A stretch of DNA of 64,000 bases, taken from the NCBI RefSeq assembly GCF_905220365.1, contig NC_061143.1:2542001-2606000 (forward strand), read 5' to 3'. Shown here one piece after another: positions 54,554-64,000 of this stretch. Position 1 is the stretch's first letter. Every line of letters begins with the position of its first letter. Below the pieces are notes generated by a model, which was not told where the DNA came from, searched no databases, and worked only from the letters and a program-made list of their open reading frames with translations. The position numbers were made by a program, and so were the translations under genes. The stretch comes from Vanessa cardui (taxonomy: Eukaryota > Arthropoda > Insecta > Lepidoptera > Nymphalidae).

Positions 54554-57093
54554 CACTCTTCTGATAATTAGCTTATACATAAATTTATCCTATAATATTA
54601 TATTTCTTTCACTTACGAAAAACTCCAAGCTCCTTTATCACGTGTATATAGTATATGCATGTGTTTATATCCCTTTTTTCCGTATATTATGCATCAACAC
54701 GAATTCTAGCAGTGTGGCGGAATAATGCCCACTCAATGACCTTACGAGGACATTATAAAAGAGGTTTTAGTTCAGCAGAATATTTGAAAGTGGCAACCTT
54801 AGTTATGTGTGATATCGTTTTGAAGAACATAACGATTAGCATGAAGGGATGGTATATTTACATAACTAGCTGTTTCTCACGGATTTGCTCAAATGGACAT
54901 CGAATATATTAACTGAAATATTACGTTAATTTAAGACCTCTTTACCACATTCGTGTGTATAAGAGGTAGAATATCCGGTAACGTTTAAGTACCTTAAGTA
55001 TCTGCTTATTTTTAATCAGTATCCCAAAATTGAAGTTTCATGTTTCTACATAAAAAGGTGACGGATTTCCATACAAACTTTATGCCCTATTTCATCTCCT
55101 TGGGGTTAGAATTTCCAAACTCCCTAACTATCATGAAATTAATTTTAATAGTTTACGCTCGTCAATGATGAATCAGTCACTCAGGATATGTTATTTTATA
55201 AGTATAGGTTTGTCAGAATTAATATTCACATTTATTTACAATTCCATTTACGATATTAGTTCAAAATATTTCAACCAGCTGTTCTATAACAATTCACGTG
55301 TCTTTTGAAATGTCGTAACTGCCATTCGGTGATACGCTATTATGTTATTTATAACCATTGAATATTAGAATCATTGTAATCAATTTTGCATATCACCAGA
55401 CATTCCACAATGTGATGCGATGCACTTTAGAAATTATATTGCAAACAGAAGTACGCAATATTAATGTTCTGATTTTAAATGTTAGTGAGCCGAAATTAAA
55501 GGGGAGGGGGCTCCCCCCTATTTTGCAAAGCTTGTGTCAGATTTATAACTAGTATTATGACTAACTATTATAAATTTGCATATCCATCTTTATTTCCAGT
55601 TCTAAAACAAGCTTCTGGCCAAAATATAATTAATGAATACAAGGTCTCTCGAAAAATTGTCCAAAAATAAATCGGACGATTTTAGAATCACCTTTTCCTG
55701 TTACTGAACTTTCAAAAATACATTCCGATATAAAAATACTAAATATAAAACGGGTTTAATAAGTCGGTAAATTCAATAGTAGTTTCAAAACATTTTTTTT
55801 GACTAATGAGCTTATTTATAGAAAATGTCGTATGATTATTTTATTAAGCAGATTCCCGCCCACTTGTGCGGAATGGTGGGGAGATCAGCTTAAGTATGAT
55901 AATTAATGGAGCTCAGTCCATCTCTTATCTTAAATACGTTCAGCCATTTTGTGTGATTGGATGACACACACACATACATAAAAACTTTCACATCACACAT
56001 AAGGATAATAGTTCTCTTTAACGCCAACGATTAAACCAATTACATCACGATTTTATGAACCATTTAAAAATAACACACACAAAGGTTTTTTGCATGTGTG
56101 TGTGTTACACAAAAACATATTTCACCATTATTCTAGTAAACAAAACACCTTCGTAATTTAAAAACTACTTATAGATATGTATACACAATTATATAAACAA
56201 ACATTTCGGTTTAACTGTGTGAGTACACACATATGCATATTATCATATCAATTGCTGTATACAGCACTCTGACTAGCGTAGAAAACAATGTTTTTTCATA
56301 AAACTTAGAGAATCCGGCCTCTGGAGTTGCTGTCCGTAATATTGCCAACCTTTTTCCTTTTAGGGTTTTAATGAACAGTGTCAATCTCTATCGAAAGGGA
56401 AACCTTATAAGTGTTTAGTGAAAGTAATCTGTTACACTACGTAAGTTCTTTGATTTATATATTTATTACTATGTAACTAAGTTTTTGGTTATAGATTTTA
56501 GGTAAAAAGTAGACAATATAATTTTTTTTTTAAATTTAAATAAACGTCTTTTAGCGGTGAATTTGTTAACAGATGTTAAGTCTGTTTGTTTTTAACATTA
56601 AAATATGCAATAATTAATTATATATAAAATACCGGCATGGAATCAACGTGATGATACATATCTTCTTCATATACATATAAATATGTATATTTTTAAATAT
56701 GTTCTTTGTCTTTGTTAAACAATACAAAGTAAGAAGCTCATTTAGAAGTTATATATTTACATTTTTTTTGTTTTACACGTATAAAATGCATGCATTTACA
56801 TATATAAGTTTATAATTGTTTTGTAGTTATGTTAAAGTTTTGACAGTCGAAGCGGTCAAGAGTAAAAATCATTGATAATAAAATCGTTTCCAAATCAAAT
56901 TTATATTTATGTTAAGATATTTTTTATATATACATCTGTTTTTAACAAATCTGTATATTTTTAAGTTATGTTTATCTTTTTTCCTACTCCCATTGGAATA
57001 GGCTATATATCTCTATTTAAACCTGGACAGTAATATAGTATTTGACTGATTGCTTTCTGTAGTGTTATTTTATGTTGTAATATTTTAAAAAAA
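54554..57093. other. Long stretch without gene; two small hairpins
   Basis: GGGGAG and CTCCCC (55501-55506, 55511-55516) form a GC-rich hairpin in an AT-rich setting. TAACACACACA (56071-56081) pairs with TGTGTGTGTTA (56096-56106). A frame at 54655-54912 (85 codons) has no supporting signal. No repeat copy is recognised. Confidence 0.4.
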
Positions 57094-57390
57094 GTAACAG
57101 CCTGTAAATTTCCCACTGCTGTGATAAGGCCTCCTTTTCCAATAAGGAGAGGTTTTGGAACATATTTCACCACGCTGTTTCAATGCGGGTTGGTGGAATG
57201 CACATGTGGCAGAATTTCGTTGAAATTAGATGCAAATGCAGGTTTCCTTACGATGTTTTCCTTCACCACTGAGCACGAGATGAATTATAAACACAAATTA
57301 AGCACTTATATATAGTGGATATTGGCTGGGTTTGAACCAGCAATCATCGGTTAAGATGCACGCGTTCCAACCACGGGGCTATCTCATCTA
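57094..57390 (-). mobile_element. tRNA-derived SINE, family B (Metulj-like), reversed, full length
   Basis: GTAACAGCCTGTAAATTTCC, AGGCCTCCTTTTCCAATAAG, GTTGGTGGAATGCACATGTG, TTTCCTTCACCACTGAGCAC, GGGTTTGAACCAGCAATCAT and CAACCACGGGGCTATCTCAT. Confidence 0.85.
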
Positions 57391-58721
57391 ATTTTTAGTA
57401 CCAGTTCTAAATTAAGTGTTATGTGGTGGTTCGGTCGGTTAACTCGGAAATTATGCTGATTTGTAGTTTCGTCCTGGTCTGATATCAAAGTATGTAATTG
57501 TGTTTACAAGCAAATGCGTGCGCAATGGTCAGTGTATCTTCACGGAATATTACCGAAGTTTCCAAATATCAATCAAAAAGATTACCAAGTAAGATGCAGG
57601 AAGTCGTACACAATTTTTATTTAAAATAATAACGTATCTCGAACATTTTATTAATAATTGCTAATGGAGTTCCTATATAAAAACGATAAAGGTATTAATA
57701 ATATTAAAACTCACGGAAAAAAACTTGATAGCTAAATAAGATAAGTGTTGCAAGATTTAAAAATAGCTTTAATACAATAAAGTTTTATTACGTTTTGACC
57801 CTCACGAGATTTCAAGTGAACGGACGATTTTAAAGCAGGTTATACAAATATGTATATAATTTATATATTTTCGCACGATCAAACTTTCACTCAGATATCA
57901 TATCGGTATTTAAGATGTAATTAATTTATTTAATTCTCTTTTTTTTTAATCTGTTTCTATTCATACTCTTTACGTAATATGTTTTGATTTATCGAAAAAA
58001 AAACAATGTCAAATGTAAAAAAAAAAAAATGTTGAAACGAGGCTGTAACTGTAAACGAGTTTGATTTCTTGTTTCTTTTTTGCCTTGATACAAATCTGAT
58101 GTAATAGCCTTTCGCTAAACCCTTATATTTATTTCATGATGTAAAATTTTATAATTAATAAAAACCAATGTTTTAAGATTGTCATTGCACGAAGAACGAG
58201 CGGGAATGCCAATTATAATGTTGGCAGTTCTGGACTACCCACGTTCTTGTCAATTAAGCCCAGATTTCTTTTAAGCGGCTGTATAGTGTCGAAAGCCATA
58301 CCTGAAACGTTATCAATGGAAATATATATATTTCTGAGACAGCCTTTATAGAAACCTTTAACGTCAGATATCCAATCGAAAACTATATTTATTTATCGGT
58401 ATAGATTAAAATATAGAAACAATACATATATACCAGAAAATAAATAGCAGAAATTCTGTGCATTAGATCAGATATTGATATGACCAACTAAAATGAGAAT
58501 AGAGGAAGAGTTTAGTCTCCAATAAGAATAGTTCAAACGTGTTAGATAAGACAGAAGGCATTATACACATGTAATGATACATTTTAAAGTATTTCAAACG
58601 TATTTGATGCGCATTTAAAATTCGATCTGATATGAAACGTGGCTTATCAAAATTTTAAGTCAATATTAGTTGTAATATTGGATCGTTTAATGATATTTTA
58701 AACTATAATTTACAAGCTGTG
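57391..58721. other. AT-rich, no gene seen
   Basis: A run of A at 58017-58029 and T tracts only. Confidence 0.5.
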
Positions 58722-58828
58722 TCTGCGACTTCGTGCGTATTTGAATTTGACAATAAATAACAGACAGACAAAAATGTGTATAATGTATATTACAAAGAAA
58801 CACTCTAATTTTATTATATGTTTGGATT
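58722..58828 (-). mobile_element. Helitron-like fragment, family G-related, reversed
   Basis: GTCTGCGACTTCGTGCGTAT, TAACAGACAGACAAAAATGT and CTCTAATTTTATTATATGTT. Confidence 0.45.
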
Positions 58829-59128
58829 TAAGTAGACTTTTACGAAGGCTTCTCATATATTACATGGGAAAACTATGTGGCAATTAAATCAGAGGTACAG
58901 CTATCATTGGCTTGGAATGTCAGTTTTAAGGAGGAGACCACACTTGTGAGGAGAGCGTGTTCGATATATTTCTGTATATTTGTTTTTTACGAAATGTGTT
59001 TATTGTAACTGCTGGCTAATTACTGGCCTCGTTGCCGCGTTTCACTCGCTATTTTTATTCACTCCCGCGTGATGACCACAGTTTGCGAGATTGCTGAATT
59101 ATACATAGCTTTTACCTTGCAAATTACA
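58829..59128. other. No gene seen
   Basis: Slightly less AT-rich at 59010-59100, no frame. Confidence 0.45.
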
Positions 59129-59411
59129 TCATCGTCGTCTGTCTGCATGTTTGCGATAAGCCCCTAAACTAAACTAACTAAAATTTTCATAAAGATTTCA
59201 CTAATAGACATAAGGATAAATCTGGAAGGCTTAGATATATAATTTATTAAGGTTTTTGTGTAAATAAGTTGAAATAGAACGACAATTATATTGAACACGT
59301 CGGTAAAGAGCAACAAAAATATATATAAATAAAGGGTTAAAATATATAAAAAAAACGTGTATACGTTTTTTTTATATATTTTAACCCGCGCGAAAGCGGG
59401 ACGGTCGTTAG
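59129..59411 (+). mobile_element. Helitron-like element, family K, with a long perfect hairpin
   Basis: GTCGTCTGTCTGCATGTTTG, ATTTATTAAGGTTTTTGTGT, AAGTTGAAATAGAACGACAA as in the copy at 49656. The 3' end has CCCGC GCGAAA GCGGG (a 5-bp stem) followed by ACGGTCGTTAG before a T, a nearly canonical Helitron terminus. Inside, 59334-59387 is a perfect hairpin absent from the sister copy. Confidence 0.65.
59334..59387. repeat. Perfect 25-bp inverted repeat with 4-base loop
   Basis: Left arm 59334-59358 begins GGGTTAAAATATAT and ends AACGT. The loop is GTAT (59359-59362). The right arm 59363-59387 is its exact complement, ending ATATTTTAACCC. Confidence 0.95.
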
Positions 59412-61138
59412 TTCTAATACAAATTTCCTAACTTCTAAACATCCAAAATATCCATTTTTCACATTTTCCACCGATTCATGTTTTTGTATATCATTCATAT
59501 TTTGTATGAAATATGTTTATTTATATTATAGTAAAAGTATATAATAAGTCGTCTATATCAAAAATATTCCCAAATAATAAGTCAAAAGTATTAGTACATC
59601 TAAATCCAAAGTTACTTTGAGCATAGTACAAAGTATATCGACTTCAATGATTGACATCGCGACATTCGCCATGAATCTAAATATAACTTTACCTTAAAAA
59701 AAATCTGAGTAATGATAAGCGATTTTGATACCAGTTGCCCAAAAAATAGAAACTAATCTCGTTTAACTTCACGATAACTATGACGAATAGATAATCATTA
59801 AAGCTGTAATTTCCTCGCTTTGTTTATGATTTGTGGTTAAAACTTGTTGCACACGTGTTTTGAATAGACAAATAGTCTAACAAGACGTACTTTTTTATAT
59901 AATGTAATGCAAACTTCGTTAGAATCGTTAATCATGTACAATAAATAGGGAAACATTAAAGCTTGTGAAATACTATGTGAGATTATTTAGTAATTTTCAA
60001 CTGTTTTGTGATTCCACAAGGATGAATTCTTGGGCCATATTTATATTTCATCGTTGTTGAAGAAACAATGAAATCTTACGGGAAGAAATTAATAGTGACG
60101 CAGTTGATTTCCGATAGTTTTAAATTGCACTATACAATTAATATTGATCAAAACCAAGTGAAAATCAAAATCTCATACTTTATGGAACCAGACCATTATA
60201 AGATATTTTAAAATACGGTATCAATTTGCACACATGACTTATCTTATCTTGTAAAGCCACACAAGACTTCCTTTGAACTTGTTTGGTTTAATGGAAAATA
60301 TTTTTTGATAGATTTTGTTGTATGAGAGGAGCTTATTCACATTTCATAGAAAGAAGTCGCCTGTTAAAGAAGGACTACGTTGTAACATCCACTATGCTAA
60401 TTCTATATCCTAATAAACGTGAGTCTATATATTCGCCTAAATTGTATTACAACAAAAAACTTCATATAAAGTGTTCTGAGGCAGACAAAAAACACTTATA
60501 CACTATTATTTCATTATTTAATTAAGAAAATAATAGTGCAAGAATCTTAAATGAAAGTATATCATCGCCTTATTTCTTGTACCGGTGACTGGTGGTTCAA
60601 TTTCGATTCAACGAGGTGGCATTCTTGCCACCATTCCAAGCGTTCGCGATTTGTACTACTATTTTTTATTTACAAAAAAGGCCTTATTATAAACAATACA
60701 TGTGTAAAATTACTTCAATTAATTATCATAAATTGAACAAGATTTATTGTCATAAGTCGTATAGCACGCGGCCGATGGCGTGTGTTTAGCTCTAATGACT
60801 TAAATGATTTAAAAAAAAAACTCCCCTAACCTAACCAATCTGAACCGGTTTCCAAAGCATTTTAATGTTTGTTTTACAAATTCAACACATTAGGTGTTGT
60901 GTTTACCAATAAGGTTTATATTAACTCGATATGAGTGTTCCTTAACATAATTGAGGGGAAAAAAACGTTTGTCGTCCGCCGACCTCACCTGAGAGCTTTC
61001 GTTTTTTGATACACTTTTGCAACCTTTCTCTTGAAAAGTAGCCGACGGGTTATCGTGTTATATTTAAGTACATTCATTTAACAATTATATTATGATGCAA
61101 ATATTATGTGTTTATTTTTTTACTTTTTTTAGATCACT
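59412..61138. other. Mostly AT-rich; a short shared repeat at 60598-60660
   Basis: 60598-60660 matches 34990-35070 and contains a 7-bp hairpin (GGTGGCA, loop TTCT, TGCCACC). Three overlapping frames of 61-67 codons (60322-60525, 60551-60736, 60592-60789) lack support. Otherwise no feature. Confidence 0.4.
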
Positions 61139-61165
61139 GGTATGGTATGGTATGGTATATGGTAT
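61139..61165 (+). repeat. (GGTAT)n microsatellite
   Basis: GGTATGGTATGGTATGGTAT, perhaps grown from the GGTAT of a family D end, since TCTGATGATAAGTGG follows. Confidence 0.7.
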
Positions 61166-61189
61166 CTGATGATAAGTGGAATTCAATTT

Positions 61190-61547
61190 AAGTTCGAAAA
61201 TTAAAATAACAACAATAAAATAAATAGAAAATGACTGAAGTATGCAATAATTATCTCAGTAAATAAACAATATTATACAATAATTATAAATTAATAGTAT
61301 TAAGTAGAAAATTATAATAATCTAGATGACTTTAACAGATCTAAAAAGATAGATAAAATAGAAAATATCATTTATAATAGTTAAAAGTTAAGTGACATCA
61401 TATCATATATCAAATAACTTAAATACCTTTTTAAATTTTAGTGTCTATATTGCTCCTGAAATTCCCAAGCGCATCTAACGTCATAATTTCAAAGCCTTCT
61501 ACTATATAAGGAGACTTCTACGTATAATTAGTTAATTAAACATTATT
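61190..61547. other. AT-rich, no gene seen
   Basis: Short A and T tracts only. Confidence 0.5.
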
Positions 61548-61770
61548 CAATACAAGATTATATACATGATAAAAAGTCGTTGGGCTAATACTTGTTCACT
61601 TCCAATCAGGATGTATTATATACATATTTATATTACTGTATTTGTATTTAGCTAACATGACTTAGCATTTTTAAATGCTTAAAAAGAATAATTTCTGAGA
61701 TTCCGATGGGTTCGGAATGGAGATTACTAAGAAAATTTTGTTAAACGACGATTCAATAGTGCTTGTGAAA
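61548..61770 (+). repeat. LINE 3' end fragment, family C, decayed
   Basis: ATTCAATACAAGATTATATA, TACTTGTTCACTTCCAATCA, TTCTGAGATTCCGATGGGTT and ACGACGATTCAATAGTGCTT-like wording in family order. Confidence 0.5.
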
Positions 61771-61953
61771 ATTATGGAAAAAATATATTCCAAACGAGCA
61801 TGTCATCTTTTTCTGCTGACGGTACTGCTTGAAACTTTCACTCAAGTGTCAAAAACAGCTGTGAGTGGCATTGGAACGTAAGGGACAAGCCAAACAACCA
61901 ATTTTATAAATTACTCTTTCCTTACATCCTTTCGGCTTCGCAGAAAACAGTAA

Positions 61954-62218
61954 CTAGCGACACGCCCCGGCTTCACTCGGGTGCAATACTGATACTAAAT
62001 ATACCACAGAATTTGTTTATTTACGACATCACATTAGAAACTTCTAAAATTATCAGCATTTCTTTACTATATTGTCCATGTATGATATACTAAAACCTTC
62101 CTCTCAAATTACTCAAGCTATTAAAAAAAACGGCTTCAAAATCCGTTGCGTAATTCTAAAGGTCTAAAGCATACATATAGACAGACAGCGGTAAGCGCAT
62201 TCGTTTTATACTATGTGA
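61954..62218 (-). mobile_element. Helitron-like element, family F, reversed, full length
   Basis: CTAGCGACACGCCCCGGCTT, GGGTGCAATACTGATACTAA, ATATACCACAGAATTTG, AAAATCCGTTGCGTAATTCT, and TTCGTTTTATACTATGTGA (reversed TC start). Confidence 0.7.
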
Positions 62219-62330
62219 GTTATATTTAACGAAAAAAAAATCCAATATATATATTTTTAATTTCCAATTAACATATATTACATATATAGACATACATTTT
62301 CATTTATTAAAAGAATAAAAATAAAGTAAA

Positions 62331-62620
62331 GTAACAGCCTGTAAACTTCCCACTGCTGGGATTAGGCCTCCTCTTCCATTAAGGAGAGGTTTTGAAACAT
62401 ATTCCACCACGCTGTTCCAAGCGGGTTGGTGGAATGCACATCTGGCAGATTTTCGATGAAATTAGACACATGCAGGTTTCCTCACGATGTTTTCCTTCAC
62501 CGCCGAGCTCGATATGAATTATCAAATTAAGCACATATATATATATAGTGGTGCTTGCCTGAGTTTGAACCCGCAATTATAGTTTAAGATGCACGCGTTC
62601 TCACCACTAGGCGATCTCAT
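62331..62620 (-). mobile_element. tRNA-derived SINE, family B (Metulj-like), reversed, full length
   Basis: GTAACAGCCTGTAAACTTCC, CTTCCATTAAGGAGAGGTTT, AGCGGGTTGGTGGAATGCAC, TTTCCTTCACCGCCGAGCTC, GAGTTTGAACCCGCAATTAT and CTCACCACTAGGCGATCTCA. Confidence 0.85.
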
Positions 62621-63044
62621 CACAAAAGAAAATTTTAAAAGAATATACTTATGTAATATTTTTTCCGTCGAATAGCAATATTATTTATGACGAACTAGCG
62701 AAATATAATAAATTATATTTATCATTCGATGATCGAATTACTGTCAAATAGCAAATCGATTTAAATTCGCGAATCGTATTTTAATAATATCATAATTATG
62801 CTGATTTTTTGGTTTTAATTACGTAACACACATTCCGCGTACGTCGTCAGGTTTCCAGATAACAAAAAATAACTCACTATGTCTATGTCAATGATTAAAA
62901 TCAATGACTGTTCAAAATATAATCCAAAAATATATTTAGCCGTACTTGGGATTATTTAAGGATTCTGTTCAGGCATTTAAAAGTTATAATGGAATAAATG
63001 CTTACAAATACATAACACTAAAAATATCTGAATTTTGAACATAA
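62621..63044. other. AT-rich spacer between two opposite family B copies
   Basis: No gene or repeat end recognised. Confidence 0.5.
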
Positions 63045-63182
63045 TGAGGCGAGATGGCCCTGTGGTTAAAACGCGTTCATCTTAACCGATGATTGCGGGT
63101 TCAAACCCAGGCAAGCACCACTGAATATTCATGAGATTAATTTGTGTTTATAATTCACCTCGCTCTTGGAAGTGAAGAAAAA
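63045..63182 (+). mobile_element. tRNA-derived SINE, family B, 3'-truncated
   Basis: GAGGCGAGATGGCCCTGTGG (box A), AACGCGTTCATCTTAACCGA, GCGGGTTCAAACCCAGGCAA (box B) and TTTGTGTTTATAATTCACCT. It ends after CTCGCTCTTGGAAGTGAAG. Confidence 0.8.
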
Positions 63183-63815
63183 CACAAAAGAATAAATCTC
63201 AACAAACTTTAGACTGACGTATTTCAAACAATTATTTAACAGTTCATTATTGATATATGTTAATTTATGCCGCGACACTATTCCACTTAACTACTTATAT
63301 GACTTTAATTTTACGGCCGAATCTCTGATAACAGCTTCATCGACGTTAAATGACCATTTTTTTTGAAAATCTATAATGATTATTCAAGATCTCGACCAAT
63401 TATATCGCGTCAATTTGATGTTCAATTTTGTTGATTTGGCTTTTGTCATCTTTTGGATGTAATAGGTTACCTATTAAATTTTATTGCACATAGAATCGAA
63501 TGTCTAAGAATCAAACATTAAGGAATCATTTTTATTTATATAATAGTCTTTTTTGGTCGAATTATTTTAATTTCTTCCCCGACCTTCAATAAATTTACGT
63601 TTCAAGGGCGAGATAACGTTATCGCAATAAATTACCTGTTTAACAACTTTTTATATAAAGTCGATTAAACGGAAATAAATATTTAAATACAAAGTTAACA
63701 GTGACACGTGCGTCGCTGGGTGGAGGAACCCTTCTTGAGGAGTAAGCCTGGAATTCCGATTTGAGTTGATTGCATGTTAAAATACGTTATTTAATAATAA
63801 ATAATAAATATTGGA
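63183..63815. other. AT-rich, no gene seen
   Basis: Nothing recognised. Confidence 0.5.
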
Positions 63816-64000
63816 GACAACATCACATACATTACTCTGATCCCAATTTAAGTAGCTAAAGCACTTGTGTTATGGAAAATCAGAAGTAAAGACGGTACCA
63901 CAAACACCCAGATCCAAGACACATGAACTTTTTCTGCATCGACTCGGATGGGAATCGAAACCGGGACCTCTGAGTGCCATACCCAAGAAAACCGGTGTAC
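63816..64000 (-). mobile_element. tRNA-derived SINE, family A, reversed, cut by the window end
   Basis: GACAACATCACATACATTAC, AAGTAGCTAAAGCACTTGTG, GGTACCACAAACACCCAGAT, ATGGGAATCGAAACCGGGAC and AAGAAAACCGGTGTAC at the edge. The head lies outside. Confidence 0.8.

Noticed and set aside
1..64000. CRISPR array, operons, phage or plasmid functions
   Set aside because: No regularly spaced repeats with unique spacers and no bacterial gene organisation; the window is eukaryotic.

Overview
ORGANISM AND CHARACTER. The window looks like intergenic or intronic DNA from a lepidopteran (butterfly or moth). It is strongly AT-rich. It has no operons, no ribosomal or bona fide tRNA genes, and no multi-exon host gene that I can recognise. 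It is crowded with repeat types I know from lepidopteran genomes: tRNA-derived SINEs (one resembling the Metulj type), short Helitron-like elements ending in CTAG, CR1/jockey-type LINEs, a mariner, and fragments that look Penelope-like and RTE-like. Family names come from memory of sequence signatures, not from a search. The species cannot be fixed. LAYOUT. 0.5-4.8 kb: a LINE with an FP25K-like ORF1 and an intact 951-residue endonuclease/reverse-transcriptase ORF2. 4.9-9.8 kb: SINEs, LINE tails, a Penelope-like fragment with a 14-bp target duplication, and an RTE-like fragment. 9.8-17 kb: sparse sequence, then Helitrons and SINEs. 17.1-20.1 kb: a 5'-truncated LINE with an open 882-codon frame, inserted in minus orientation into an older LINE 3' end and flanked by AACATTT duplications. 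20-25 kb: sparse. 25.9-27.15 kb: a dead mariner with TA target duplication and terminal inverted repeats. 28.0-28.4 kb: the only candidate for a small host transcription unit (TATA box, 66-codon secretory-looking ORF, AATAAA). 29-52 kb: nested Helitron, LINE, SINE and MITE fragments. 52.3 kb: a long (TA)n array. 53-64 kb: sparse DNA with scattered SINE, Helitron and LINE tails; the last SINE runs off the window end. HOW THE PARTS RELATE. There is no pathway here. The two long LINE ORFs encode the kind of machinery that copies LINEs. The 3'-end fragments, SINEs and Helitrons are mostly dead or non-autonomous passengers. The most informative signals are structural: nested insertions with target duplications, an ATG donated by the target site, a 36-bp duplication around one SINE-like copy, two perfect hairpins with 4-base loops inside repeats, degenerate hammerhead-like cores in Penelope-like ends, and a shared 3' module next to two SINE copies. 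I did not find a convincing new multi-gene system.
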